Positions 8,610 through 18,996 of a stretch of DNA of 54,148 bases are shown here, in pieces. The notes beneath the pieces were generated by a model. It was not told the DNA's origin and searched no databases. It saw nothing but the letters and a program-made list of their open reading frames with translations. A program made the translations under genes and the position numbers. Position 1 is the first letter of the stretch. Every line of letters starts with the position of its first letter. The DNA comes from Gaeumannomyces sp. JS-464 (Eukaryota > Ascomycota > Sordariomycetes > Magnaporthales > Magnaporthaceae), in assembly GCA_002197995.1 (NCBI GenBank), contig NGZR01000015.1:1-54148 (forward strand), read 5' to 3'.

Positions 8610-10240
8610 TAAACCAAAGTAGTGAAAAGTAGTGTGTGAGGTGGCGTGAGCGTAAGTGTCCGTGTAGGGTAAAGGTAAGTAAGCGAAGTGGAGTGAAGGA
8701 AACGTGAAAGTGGGGTAAGTCGCGGAGTCGTAAGGTCAGGTAGTGTGGTGTAAAGTGGGTAAGTAGGTACGTGGTAAAGAGCAACGTAGAGTGGGTAGGT
8801 GTGACAAGTGTGCGTGTAAGTGTGCAAGGGGTGTGTAAGGGTGGTACGTCGTAAGTGGGGTGTGTCGAAAGAAAGTGTAGTCAGAGTCAGAAGTCCCGTG
8901 TCGTAAGTAAAGTGTAGAGTAAAAAGAGTCAGGGTGTGTGTAGTGTCGTACAACGTAGGCAGTAGTGTAGTGTAACCAAACGTAAGTGTGTCACCGTGTG
9001 AGTGTGTGTGTAACGAGTGTAGTGTGACGGGTGAAGGAGTGGTGTGTGTAGAAGTAGCGTGTGTAACGTAAGAGTCAACAGAGAAAGTAGGGTGTGAAGA
9101 GGTACAACGTGTGTGTGTGTGTCCAAAGTGTAAGTCGTGTCAGTGAGTAAAGAGTAGAGCAGTGTAGTGTAGAAAGCAGTGTAAAAGTGTGTCGTAGGAG
9201 GTAGGGCAAAGTGTCAGTGGTAGTCGTGGAAAAAAGTCGTGTAGTGTCAAGTAGTAGAAGTACAAACGTGTGTAGAGTGAAAGTGTACGTGGTGTGTGTG
9301 TGAAGCAGTGTGTAGAGTAAAGTAGTCCGGTGTAAGTGTACGTAAAAAAAAGCGGAGTGTACGTGTACGTGTGTGTGTAAAGCAGCCGTAGTGAACGTAA
9401 GTGTAAAGTGTAAAGGAACACGTGTAACGTAAAGTGGGTCGTGTGTGTAAAAAGTAGCGTGTCGTCGTGTAAGGCGTGTCGTGTGTAAAGTGTGTAGGGT
9501 CGTAGTCAGAACAAGTGTAAAGGCGTGCGTGTGTGTCCGTAAGTAGTGTAGTACCAGCGTAGTAAGAAAGTACAGAGTGTAGTGTAGTAGTGTAGGTAGT
9601 GTCCAAGGTGTGGTAACGTGAGTGTAGTCAGGAGTGTGTGGTGACAGCGTGAAGGGTGTGGTGTGTGTAGTGGGTAGGGTGTGTGGTCGTAAAGTCGTAA
9701 GACGGTGTCACGTGGAGTAGTCAAAGTAGTAGTGTGTAAGGTGTGTGTAGTGTAGTAACGTCAACACAGTACGGTGAGTGAGCGTGGTGTGAGTGAAAAG
9801 GTGTGTGAGTAGAGTGTACGTGTAGGGTGTGGTGGGTAAAGTGTAACAAGAAAAAGGGAGTGGTAGTAGTGAAGTGTCCAAGTGTGTGTGTAAAGTGTGT
9901 AGTCGAGTAGTGTACGTGAGTAAAGGTCAGTAGTGTGTGTGTGTGTGTGAAAAAGTAGTCCGTAGTCGTGTAGGGTGAGTAAGGCCAAAGAGTGTGTGTG
10001 CCGAGTGTGTGTGGTGTAGTGGTAGCAGAGTGTGTAAGTGAAAAGTAAAGGTGTCAGTGTGTAACGTGAAGAGTGGGTGCGGCCAAAAGTACAAAAAAGT
10101 AAAGGAGGGGTAGTGAAGTAAGGGGTAGGCAAGTCGTAGTAGGGCAAAGTGTGAAGTAAGAGTGTGTAGTCCGTCGTGTAAGTGTGTGTAGTGAGTAAAG
10201 TCGTGAAAAAAGTGTGTACACGTCGTGTGTGCCCAGGGGT
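8610..10240 (+). mobile_element. rns intron, group I-like, right copy
   Basis: Core text at 8640-8780: GGCTGAGCTAATTCC, AATGGGTAATCGCGGATC, then CAGTATTGTTAAATGG. It is followed by the endonuclease gene and then rns exon near 10241. The 5' splice site lies beyond the axis and is absent. Confidence 0.65.
8960..10150 (+). CDS. LAGLIDADG homing endonuclease, rns intron, right copy
   Basis: Mirror of 6925-8180. First motif at about 9015-9050; two bases (AG) before the motif are missing compared with the left copy, giving ACGATTTATTGACGG. Second motif at 9615-9660 (TATCAGGATTTGTGACAGC). Comparing the two copies allows consensus repair of the frame. Confidence 0.78.
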
Positions 10241-11798
10241 GGTAAAGTGTGCCGGTGGTGTAAAGGGGTACCGTAGACGGGTGTAGTAAGTGTCCAAGTA
10301 AGTAAAGGAAAAGTGGTAACGTAGGGTGTGTGTAGTAGTGAAAGGGTAGGTACGTAGTAGGAGGAGAGAGTAAAAGTGTCGTGGTGAGTACGTGTAGAGG
10401 ACGTGGGTGTAAGGCGAAGGCAACCGTGTGTGTAGTCGTGTAAAACGTGACGGTGTGAAGGACGAAGGCAAAGGGCACGAAAAGGAGTGTAGAGTACCCA
10501 AGGTAGGTCGTGTGTGCAGAAAAAGTAGTGAAGTGCCAGTAGGGTCAGCGTGACGTCGTCCGTAGGTGGCGTAGCCAGTGTCGGCGTAGCCAGTGTCGGC
10601 GTAGCCAGTGCAGTACGTGTCGGTAGCAGGGCGTAGCCAGTGTCGGCGTAGCCAGTGCAGTACGTGTCGGTAGCAGGGCGTGGTGTAGTCGTAGGGTGTG
10701 CGTGTGTGTAAGTAGTAGTGTAGTGTAGTGTGTAAGTAGTAGTGTGTAGTAGTAAAAGTAAAAGTAAGTACGTAGTACGTGTAGTGTAGTGTGTAGTAGT
10801 GTGTAGTAGTGTAAAGTAAGTAAGTACGTAGTACGTGTAGGTAGTGTGTAAAGGTAGTAGCGTGGTGGTGTGTGTGTGTGTGTGTGTAGGTAGTAGAAAA
10901 AAGTGTAGGTGTGTACAGCGGAGGTCAGTCAGGTAGGTGTGGGTCGTAGTAAAGTGAAAGGTGGTAAGCAGTGTGTCACCGTCAAGAGGTAAAGTGTGGC
11001 AACAACGGAACGTGAAAGTCACGTAGACCGGTGTGTCGTGACACCAGGTAGGTGAAGGTAGTGTGGTGGTGTGTAAGTGTCGAGTGAGTCCACGAAAAAC
11101 CGTGTACCACAAGTAGTGGTAGTAGTGTGTAGTACAGAGTGGTGTGCACGGCGTGGTGTGTCAGGTGTAAGTGGTGTGGTGAAAGTAAGTGGGTGTAAAG
11201 TCCAGTGAAAGTGTAACGGAAGCCCGTGTGCGTCGTAGTGTGTAGTAAAGTGTGTAAGTGTGTGTGTAGTAGAGCCGAGTGTCGCCAGTAAGTAGCGGGT
11301 GTAAGTGAGTAAAAGGGACGTAAGACAAGGTCAGTCAGTGGCGTGTGTGTACAGTGTGGTGGGCGTAGTAGACGGTGCCACAGTGTGTGTCCGTAAAACA
11401 AAGAGAGTGCAAAAGTGCGAAGTGTGTAAGCGTAAGTCGTCAAAAAGTAGGAAAAAGAAGTAGTGGAGTGTGGTAGGTCGTGAAACGTCGGCGTACAGTG
11501 AAGTAAGGTAAGTGTACGTAGGTAAGTCGGTGAAGTCACCAGTGGTCACGGGTGAAGTCCAACCGTCGGAGTGTGGGTACGTAACCACGTCGGTCACAGT
11601 GCGTGAAAGGAGGTGGGGTGCAAGTAAGTGTGTGTGCGTGTGTCGTAGTGTGGTAGTAAGTAAGGTAAAGTGGTAGTAAGAGTGTAGAAAACGTAGTAGT
11701 AGAGTGTCGTGTCGGTAGTGCGCGTACGTCGTAAGTGTAGGTGGTGTAAGGTCGAAAGTACGGGTGTCGGTGGTAGGTGGAAGGTGTGCACGGGAGTG
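10241..11798 (+). rRNA. rns: Small-subunit rRNA, 3' exon, right copy
   Basis: Plus-strand copy with GGATTAGATACCC at about 10485-10500, immediately before the GC insert. The 3' end, near GTTGCACGGGATT (about 11785), is approximate. This copy leads in native order into trnY, trnN, trnG, trnK, trnW and cox3. Only about two thirds of the gene is present. Confidence 0.9.
10565..10685. repeat. GC tandem insert in rns, right copy
   Basis: Mirror of the insert at 6405-6520; repeated GGCTAGCCATTC units and GCATACTTCGTAGCAG palindromes. Confidence 0.8.
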
Positions 11799-12017
11799 TA
11801 AGTGAGTGTGTGTAACAAAAAAAACAAGGTAGTAAGTGTGTAAGTGTAGTACAAGAGTCGTGTGGTAGTGTGTCAGTACAAGAGTCGTGTGTGTAAGTCG
11901 TAAAGGTGAAGGGTGTAGAGTGTAAAGTAGTGTGTGTGTAGTCAGTGTGTAAAGTAGAGTGTAGTAGTGAGTGAAGAGTCAAAGTAGTGTAGAAGTGAGT
12001 AGTGTCGTAAGTAGTCA
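11799..12017. other. AT-rich spacer between rns and trnY
   Basis: Mirror of 5028-5249; no gene seen. Confidence 0.5.
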
Positions 12018-12128
12018 GGAAGGGTGTCCGGTGTGTGGTGGGGTAGTGACGGGTGTGAGCGTGGTAAACGTCAGTGTAGCGTAGTCAGTAGCGTGGTCGA
12101 AGGGTGTCGAGGTCCGTGTGTCGTGTCC
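12018..12128 (+). tRNA. trnY: tRNA-Tyr (GUA), right copy
   Basis: Starts GGAAGGTTCCGTTTG and ends GTTCGAGTCC plus acceptor strand. Long variable arm, anticodon GTA. Mirror of 4926-5027. Confidence 0.88.
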
Positions 12129-12132
12129 GTAG

Positions 12133-12220
12133 TGGTCCCGTAGTAGCGTCAACGGGTAGAGCGTCGGCACGTGGTGTAAGTGCGTGCGAGTAGAGTGGTG
12201 TCGTGTCAGTCGTGTAGGGA
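12133..12220 (+). tRNA. trnN: tRNA-Asn (GUU), right copy
   Basis: GTCCCTATAGCTCAACGG start, loop CTGTTAA, end TCTTAGGGAC. The T loop is missing two bases compared with the left copy (GTTCTTCATC against GTTCGATTCATC), a likely read error. Confidence 0.88.
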
Positions 12221-12402
12221 CGTACGTAGTAGTCAAGTGAAGTAGAGTAAGTAAGTAGTAAAAAGGTGTGTAGTGTAGTGTAGTACGGTAGCGGTACGAA
12301 GGTCGAAGGTCGTGTCGTGTGTGTGTCAGTAGTAAGCAAGCGTGTGCGTGTACGTACGAAGGTAGGTACGTGTCGGTAGGTAAGCAAGCGCGTGTCACAC
12401 AA
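12221..12402. repeat. GC hairpin spacer
   Basis: AT-rich segment, then TACGAAG, GCTTGCTTAC and TACTTCGTAG hairpin units. No gene seen. Mirror of 4647-4837. Confidence 0.65.
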
Positions 12403-12492
12403 ACGAGTGTAGTCAGTGTGTAAGTGGGTAGGAGTGTACGTGGTCGTGTCCAAACAGCGGTAGTGGTCGGGTGTCGAGGTCCGACGTAAGTC
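12403..12492 (+). tRNA. trnG: tRNA-Gly (UCC), right copy
   Basis: ACGATTATCATTTAATGG start, loop CTTCCAA with anticodon TCC, T arm GTTCGAGTCCGAC. Same tRNA as 4558 and 23686. Confidence 0.9.
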
Positions 12493-12775
12493 GGTAGTGG
12501 TGAGTGTACGTGCGTGTGCGTGTGCGTGTCGTGGTGGTGGTAGCACGTACGTGGTACGTAAGGTCGTGTCGTGTAGTGTGTCAGTAGGTAGCGTAGCGTG
12601 TCGCGTGTGCGTGTACGTGTCGGTAGCAGAAGGTAGTGAAAGTAAGCAGGTACGTGTCGTGTAGAAGGTGTGTAGTAAGAAGGTAGTGGAAAGCACACGT
12701 GTCGTAAGTACGGTACGTACGTAAGTACGGTACGTACGTAAGTACGGTAAGTACGGTACGTACGTAAGTACGGTA
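12493..12775. repeat. GC hairpins and TAATACGTACTAC direct repeats
   Basis: A TTATTTCATAGTAGC hairpin near 12573, a TACTTCGTAG unit near 12615, then about four direct copies of TAATACGTACTAC at 12699-12773. Mirror of 4292-4557. No gene seen. Confidence 0.75.
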
Positions 12776-12868
12776 GGGAGTGTGTCGGTGTAAGTGGGTA
12801 GGTACGTGTAGTGACGTGTGTGTAAGTCGGTAAGTGGAGGGGGGTGTCGAAGTCCCGTCAGGGTCCGT
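12776..12868 (+). tRNA. trnK: tRNA-Lys (UUU), right copy
   Basis: GGGATTTCG start, loop CTTTTAA with anticodon TTT, GGTTCGAATCCC T arm. It differs by small indels from the left copy near the D arm. Confidence 0.86.
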
Positions 12869-12888
12869 AGTAGTAGTAGTGTGTGTAG

Positions 12889-12982
12889 TAAGAGGTGGTA
12901 GGTGTGTAAGTGGGTAAAAGTGTAGAAGCGTGTCAACCGTGTCCAGGTGTGGGGTGTCGAGTGTCCGTAGGTACGTCGTGTG
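12889..12982 (+). tRNA. trnW: tRNA-Trp (UCA), right copy
   Basis: AAGAGTGTAGTTTAATGG start; anticodon loop CTTCAAC between GAAG and CTTC gives TCA, which decodes TGA as Trp, consistent with Trp-TGA codons in the proteins here. Confidence 0.86.
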
Positions 12983-13423
12983 CGTGCGTGTGTGCGTGTG
13001 CGTGTGCGTGTGTAGTGGTGTAGTGTGTACAGTGTACGTGTAAAAGTGTGTGTGTAGTAGCGTGTAACAAGGTAGAAGTGAGTGCGTGTGTGCGTAGCGT
13101 ACGTAGTGAAAGTAAGCAAGTGCGTGTAGTGTGTCAGTAGGTAGCGTGGCGTGTCGCGTAGCGTGTCGCGTGTGCGTGTACGTCCGGTACCGGTACGTGT
13201 CGGTACGTGTCGGTACGTGTCGGTACGTGTCGGTACGTGTCGGTAGGAAGCGTAGTGTGAGTAAGTGAAAAGTAGTAGTGTGTGTGCGTACCGTGGGTAG
13301 TCGCGTACGGTAGGTACGTACGGTAGGTAAAGTCAGGAGCAGTAGCAGCGTAGTAAAAACCAAGTGGTGTAGGGAAAAGTACAGTAACGTAAGTAAGTAG
13401 TAAAGTAAAAAAAAGTGTGTGTG
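12983..13423. repeat. GC hairpin and TACTTCG tandem spacer upstream of cox3
   Basis: Mirror of 3667-4101. Holds GCTTGCTTGC units, GCTACTATGAAATAAGC, TTATTTCATAGTAGC and about five TACTTCG copies (13195-13245). No gene or clear promoter is recognised. Confidence 0.75.
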
Positions 13424-13737
13424 TGACGTAGTGTGTCAGGTAAGAAGGTAAGTGTGTCCAAGAGTCAGTCCGTGTGTGTCAGTGTGTAGGTGTGTCGTCC
13501 GTGTCGTCCGTGTGACCGTGTGTAGTAGTGTCGTAGGTAGTAGTCGTGTGTAGTGTAGCGTGTGTAACGTGTCGTAGGTGGGGCCGTGTAGTCGTAGTGC
13601 ACAAGTGTGTGTAAGTAAGTGGAGTAGTGTAGTGTCAGTGTAGTGTGTAGCGTGTGTAAGTACGTGCGTAAGTGTGTCAGTCGTAGTGGTCGTGTGTGTG
13701 TGAGTGTCCGGTGAGTAGTAAGTAGCAGAGGGGTACA
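13424..13737 (+). CDS. cox3: Cytochrome c oxidase subunit 3, exon 1, right copy
   Basis: Plus-strand copy of exon 1, the copy in native order with the rest of cox3. It encodes the COX3 N terminus (HPFHLVSPSPWP, then WFRDIIAEGT at the 3' end, about 13700-13737). No ATG is evident at the start; the preceding text is AAAAAAATTTTTGACTATT. COX3 is a seven-helix core subunit of complex IV in the inner membrane. Confidence 0.92.
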
Positions 13738-15282
13738 GCCGTAGTAGTAGTGTCGAAGTCGTGTGTGAGTAGTGTGAAAACAGCGTAAAGCGTAGTACCC
13801 AAAGAAGAAAGTGTAAAGTGTAAGACGTAGAGTGTGTAGTAGTAAGTGTCGTACGTGTGGTGTCGTACGTAAAAAGTAGTGTGTAGTAAAAGTAAGTCCG
13901 TAAGTGTGTAGTGTGTGGAGTAGTGTAGTGTGTAAGGTGGGTCGTGTGTGTAGAAGGGTGAGTGGGTCAGTAGTAGTAGTAGTGTCCGTGTCAGTGTAGG
14001 AAAGTACAACCGTGTAAAGTAGAAGTACGTGTAAGTCCGTAGAAGTAGGTGTGTGTGTACGTGTCGTCAGTAGTGTGAGTAAGTGTGTAGGGTCGTGTGT
14101 GTGCAGTGTGTAGTGTCAAGTCAGAAGTGTAGGGTGGGTAGTAGGACGGTGTGTGTCAAGTGTAGTCAGGGTAAAAGTACGTCGTACGGTGTAGTAGTAA
14201 GTGTGGAGAGTAAAGAAGGGTAGTACGTGTGTGTGTAGTAAAGTGTGTGAGTACAGTGGAAAAGTGTAAGAACACCGTAAAAGTAGTAACCGTGTGTAAG
14301 TAAAGTGTAAGTGTGAAGTGTGTGTGTGTAAGTGAGTAAAGTAGTGTGTAGTGTAGTCGTAGTAGTCGTGAAAGGTGTGTAGTGTGGAGTGCGCAAGCGA
14401 CGGAGTGTGTCAAGTAAGTAAGTAGGTGAGTGTAACGTGTGTGTGTACCGAAGCGTGACGGACAGTGTGTGTGGGTAGTGTAAAGTAGTAGTAGAAAGCA
14501 AAGGGTAAAGTCAGAGTACGTCGGTAAAAGAGTCGTGGTAAGGTGAAAAGTAGTGTAGGTGTGTAAGGGTGTAGAGTGTAGAGTCAACGGTGTGTGGTGT
14601 AGAAACCGTACAGTCGTGTGGTAGGTAGTGAAACCGTGTGTGTAGTGGAGAGAGTGTAGTCGTGTGTAGTAGTGTGTAGAGTACGTAAGTGTGTAAAAGT
14701 GGTGTAGTAAGTAGGTAAGTAAAACCAGAGTCAGAAGGTAGTGTAGTCGTGTGTAGTACAGTAGTCGTGTCGTAGTAGAGTAAGAGTAGTCAGTGTGTGT
14801 AAGTGTAAGTGTAGTGTGTGAGTAAAGTAGTCCAGTGTAGTGTAGGGTGAGAAAGTAGTGAGTAGGTGTAGTGGTAAAAGTGAGGTGTGTCAGGTGTGTA
14901 GTAAGTAGTGAGTAAGTGTGTCGTAAACAACACCGTGTACGTGAGTGAAGGGTAGAGTGTAAAAAGTGTAGAGAAGTGTAAGTAGGAAAACGTAGTGTAA
15001 GGTAAGTGTCGCGTAGTGGTGTGCGTACCGGTGGTGGTGTAGTACAGTAAGGTGCCGTCGGTGTAAAGTGTGTACGTGGTAGTGCGTGGAAACCCGTAGT
15101 CGTGTGTAGTAGGGCGTAGTCAGCAGGGAACCAACAGACGAAGTAAAGTAGTCGTGTAGGTAGGACCCGTCAGAGACGTGTGTACGGTGTGAAGAGTCAA
15201 GTACGGTGTGTCAGTAAACCGTAGTGTGAGTGTAAGTAGGTCCAAGTCAAGTAGTAGGTAAGTAGTAGTGTGAAAAGTGTAG
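13738..15282 (+). mobile_element. cox3 intron 2, group I, right copy
   Basis: Encodes the endonuclease at 13745-14990. Core elements at 15110-15200: CAGCAGGGAACCAACAGACG, then GGACCTCAGAGAC. The intron ends before the exon text ACTTTTTTAGGTGACC. Confidence 0.8.
13745..14990 (+). CDS. LAGLIDADG homing endonuclease, cox3 intron 2, right copy
   Basis: Mirror of 2090-3370. First motif (SGLLEGDGHI) at 13926-13980; second motif (GFTEADGHF) at 14424-14472. Its frame is continuous with cox3 exon 1. Confidence 0.83.
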
Positions 15283-15462
15283 TGACGTGTGTGTGTAGGG
15301 TGACCACACGTCGTGGCGTGGTACAAAAGGGAGTGTAAAGTGTGTAGGGTGGTGTAGTCGTGTGGTGTGTAGTAGGTGTGTCGTGAAGCGTGTGTAGTGT
15401 GTGTGTAGTGGCGTAGTAGTGTCGTGAGCGTGTGTGTGTGTGTCAGTAGGTGTGTAGCACGT
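15283..15462 (+). CDS. cox3: Cytochrome c oxidase subunit 3, exon 2, right copy
   Basis: Encodes FLGDHTLAVQKGLNLGVI and the SEALF helix. One T fewer than the left copy in the TTTTT run breaks the frame here. The exon ends near GTTTAGCACT, followed by intron text GTGAACAAGAACC. Confidence 0.92.
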
Positions 15463-17246
15463 GGTGAACAAGAACCAAACGTCCGGGGTAAGCCCGTAAA
15501 GCGTCGTAAGTAACGTAAACGTAGTAGTGTGTAGAAAGTAGTGTGTAGTAGGTGGCCGTCAGTGTAAGTGAGTAGAGGGGTAGTAGGTAACAGTCAGTGT
15601 AGAGAGTGTCAGTCCGTAGTGAAGGAGTGGAAGTGGGGTAAGTCGCGGAGTCGTAAAGTCAGAGTAGGTCCGTAGTAGTCGTGGTAAAAGAGCAACGAGC
15701 AGACGGGTGTCGTGTCAAGTAGTGTGTGTCGTAAAGTAGTGTGGTAAGGGTGGTGCGTCGTGAGAGCCAGGGAAACGTGTGTGTGTGTGTAGTAGTAGTC
15801 CAAGTAAAAAGTGTGTAAGTACGTGGTGTAGTAGTCGTACGTCCCCGGTAAGTAGGTAGTGTAGGGGGTGGGTGGCGTGTGTGCGTGTGTGTGCGTAAAA
15901 AAAGTAGTGTCGTAGTAGTACGAAGTAGTGTAAGTCAAAAGTCGTGTGTGTGTGTGTGTCGTACGTGTCAAGAGTGTAAAGTCCGTAAGTGTAGTAGTGT
16001 ACAGGAGTGTGTACGTGAGTGGAGAAGGGGTGGTGTGTGTAGTAGGTAGGAAGTGTAGGTGTCAGACCCGTAGGGTGGTAAAACAGGCGTGTGTAGGGGT
16101 AAAAGCGTACAGTGTGTCAAAGTAGGGTCGTGTCAGTGAAAAAGAGTCGTCGCGTCGTGGTGTAGAACAAAGTGTAAAGTGTGGTGTCGTGTGTGGAGGT
16201 AGGGTAAGTAGTAACGTAAAGTGTGGGGCAGAAGTCGTGTGTGTCAAGTAGTAGAGGTCGTCGTGGGTGTGTAGAGGAGTGTGTAGTAGTCGTGTAGTGT
16301 AGTGTGAGTCAGTGTGTGTAAGTAAGTGTACCCGCGTAGTGTAACCGTAGTAAACAGTGTAGTAACGTAGTGTGTACGTGTGTGTGTAAAGAAGGTGTAG
16401 TAGCGTGTGTAAGTGAAAGAAGGGTAAACAGTCGTGTGTCGTGTGTAGAAGGGTAGTAAAGTAGAAGTAGGTGGTCGTGTAAAGCCGGTAGTGTAAAGTA
16501 GAGGGTAAAAGTAGTCGTGACAAGTGTGTAAGGTGTGTAGCGTGTGTCCCGTGACGTGTAGAGCCCGGTGTGTGTAAGCCCAGAAGTGTGTGCAAAGTAG
16601 AAAGTAGTGCAAGACGTGTGTCACGTGGGTGTAAGGTGGGTGTGTGTACGTGACGCGTGAAGGGGTGGTGTGTGTGTGTGTAGTAGCAGTGTAAAAAAGT
16701 CACCGTAAGTGTCAAAAGTGTAGGGGAAACGTGGTGTGTGAGTGTAAGGGTGTGTAGTGTGTGTAACGTCAACAGTAGTGTAGAGAGTAAAGCGTCGTGT
16801 GTGTAGGGTAGGTGTGTAAGTACAAACGTGTGTAAAAGTGGTGGGTAGGGTAGTAGTGTGTCGTAAACCAGAGTGTGGTGGGGAGGTGTGTGGTAGGTGT
16901 GAAAAAGTGTGTGTCAGAGTAGTGTCAGGGGTAAAAGTGTAGTACCGTAGTAGTGTGTGAAAAAGTGTGTAAGCGTACAGTGGAGGTGTAAAGTCCCGTA
17001 GACGTGTGTGAGGAGTGTGTGTAAGGTGTGGCGGCGTGTGTAGTGTAAGTAGGAAACAAAGACCAGTGTGTAACGTAGAAAAGGGGTGTAGAGTGAGGTG
17101 TGAAAGTGTAAGTAAAAGGGTAGAAGTGAAGTAAAAAGAGAAAAGTAGGTAGTAAAAGTGTGTAGAGTAGTAGTAAAGTCGTAGTAGTGTGGTAGCGTAG
17201 TACGTGTAGTAGTGTAAAGGTAAGGTGTGTACAAAGTAAAGGTGAG
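15463..17246 (+). mobile_element. cox3 intron 3, group I, right copy, complete
   Basis: Lies between COX3 residues ...HSLAL and TPTIELG. Core at 15630-15715: GGGTAATCGCGGATC, CAGATAGTCC, AGAGCAACGAGCAGACGG. The LAGLIDADG gene follows. The 3' splice site is near 17246, before AACACCAACCATTGAG. Confidence 0.8.
15840..17151 (+). CDS. LAGLIDADG homing endonuclease, cox3 intron 3, right copy
   Basis: Motifs GFTDGEGCF (16004-16040) and WLSGFTDAEGCF (16621-16675). The C terminus is intact here: HLTRKGLDELKLIKGRMNKK, then a stop near 17151, the usual end of this family. This copy shows that the stop in the left copy is a one-base deletion. Start approximate. Confidence 0.87.
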
Positions 17247-17639
17247 GTGCGTGTGTAACACCAACCAGTGTGAGGTGTGGGGTCGTCAAGTGACCACCAA
17301 GTAGGGTAGTAGAACCCAGTAAAGTCCAGTGTCGAGCGTGCCAAGTGGTGTGAACACGTGGTAAGTGTGTGTAGTGTAGTCGTAGCGGAGCGTACGTGGT
17401 GACAGTAGTGCACACCAGTAGCAGTGTCAAGGGTAAAAGAGAAGGAGCCGTGTAGTAGTGGGTGTCAGGTGTGCGTACAAGTAGTGTAGTGTAGCAGTAA
17501 GTCGTGTGTACAGGCGTGTGTCAAGGAAGTAGAGGTAGTAGGTGGTAGTCGTGTCGTGTGTGTACGTAGTAAGGTGACGGGTGCCGTGTGTGGGACGTGT
17601 GGTGTGTGTACGTGTCGGAACGGGGGTGTCCAGTGGCGT
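17247..17639 (+). CDS. cox3: Cytochrome c oxidase subunit 3, exon 3
   Basis: Encodes LTPTIELGSQWPPIGIEPI, NPFELPMLNTVILLSSGATV, TYAHHSIQGKREGAL and FGTCFYFGTGFHG. This includes the conserved HH-containing loop and the FHG motif near the end of COX3. TGA is Trp in SQWPP. The exon ends at ...CATGGCT, so the first base of the next Leu codon precedes the intron, with the U expected before a group I intron. Confidence 0.94.
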
Positions 17640-17699
17640 GTGTGTGTGTCGTAACCCCGTGTGTGTGTGTGTGTGTAAAGTAGTAGTGTAGCGGGTGTC

Positions 17700-18996
17700 A
17701 GGTAGGGTGTCGTACCGTACCGGTGTAGTGTGTAAAGTAACGTAGTAGTGTAAGGTGTGTAACAGTGTAGTACAGTAAGTAGAGTGTCGTACGTAGTAGG
17801 TACGTAAGAGTACAAGTCGAAGCGTGTGTCCCCGTGTAGTGGGGTGTACAGGGTGTGTGCGTGACGCAGAAGGAAGGTGTGTGTAGGTGTGTGTAAAGTG
17901 TAGCGTAAAAAAGGTACCGTCGAGTAGTCGTGGCGTGAAGGTGGTAAGTACCAGCAGTGTGTAGGTAGTGTGAGGTGTGCAGTAGCAAAGAGTACACAAG
18001 TGTAAGTGTAGAGAAAGTACACGTCCGTGTGTGTGTGTGGTGGTAGGGTAGTGGTGTAGGTGAACGGTAAAGACAGAAAGTAGTAGTAGTAGTAGTAGGT
18101 GGTGTCAGGTCGTGTACCGAGAGTAAGTGTAAGTGGTCAGTGTAGTACCGTCAGTGTGTGTGACAAAGTGTGTCCGTGTGTAAGTGTCGTCAAAAAAAGC
18201 GGAGTGTACCGTGTGTGTAGTGTGTAAGCGGTGGGTGGTAGAGCGTGTGTGTAGCGTGTGTAAAAGCGTAAAGTCGTAGTGTGAGGGTAGTGTAGGGAGA
18301 GTGTAGTAAGGTCGTGTAAAGCGTGTCAAGTGAAGTACCGGGTGTGTAGTCCGAAACAGTGTAAAACGTCAAGTGTGTCCAACGTGGTAGTGTACCGTGG
18401 TACCACGGTCCAGTGTAGGTCGTGGTGTGTGTCAAGGGAGTACCGTGAGTCCGTAGTGTGAAGTGGCAGGGTGTGTGTGGTAGAGTGGAGAGGGGTGTGG
18501 TGTGTGTAGTGGTGTAAGGGTAAGAAAAAAGTAAGTGCGTGTAGTGTGTAGTGGTGGGTAGTCAGGGTGTAGTGTAGTAGTCAGTGTCGTCGTAGTAGTC
18601 GTCAACACGCGAGAGAGTGAGGCGTGTGTAGTGTAGCGTAAAGTGTAAGACGTAGTCGTAGGGGTGGTGGGTAAGAGTCGAGAAAGGTGGTCAACAAGAC
18701 CGTGTCGTAGGTGCGTACCGTGTGTGGTGTGGTAGTAGTAAAGTGTGTAAGTGACGGTGGTAGTGAGTAAAGTAAGTCCCGTGTGTGTGTGTCCAAAAAG
18801 TGTGTCCGTGTGTACAGTGGAGGTAAAGGTCGTAGTGGAGTGTGGTAAAGACGTGTGTAGGTACGAGTAGCGTGAGCGTGTAGTGTAAGAAGTAAAGTCC
18901 CAGTAGTAACGTCGTGAAGGGTGTGTAAAGAAGAGTAAGAGTCGTGTGTAAAAGTCGTGGGTAGTGAAGTACGTGGGTAGAACAGTAGTAAGTGTA
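17700..18996 (+). CDS. LAGLIDADG homing endonuclease A, cox3 intron 4
   Basis: First motif LWVTGFADAEGSFSF at about 17837-17885, then IEKYTPFF- and IPHFDKFPLISQKKADYLLF-type segments (18150-18240). Second motif region near 18440-18490 reads AGF.DGEGCF with an extra T breaking the frame (GGTTTTTGTAGATGG). The C-terminal half has FFQKFPLHGVKSMDY and ends MNTGRTYN. The full two-motif length is typical for the family. Core A follows it, so it probably belongs to that intron. Confidence 0.85.

Larger units (their letters stand above)
8610..17103 (+). repeat. Right arm of the inverted duplication
   Basis: Mirror copy of 1-8522 on the plus strand. The outer limit is set by alignment with base 1 of the window (the string GATGAGTTGA at about 17091-17103 matches the complement of the first decoded bases). 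Genes run without interruption from this arm into unique cox3, so this copy sits in the native order. Confidence 0.9.
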
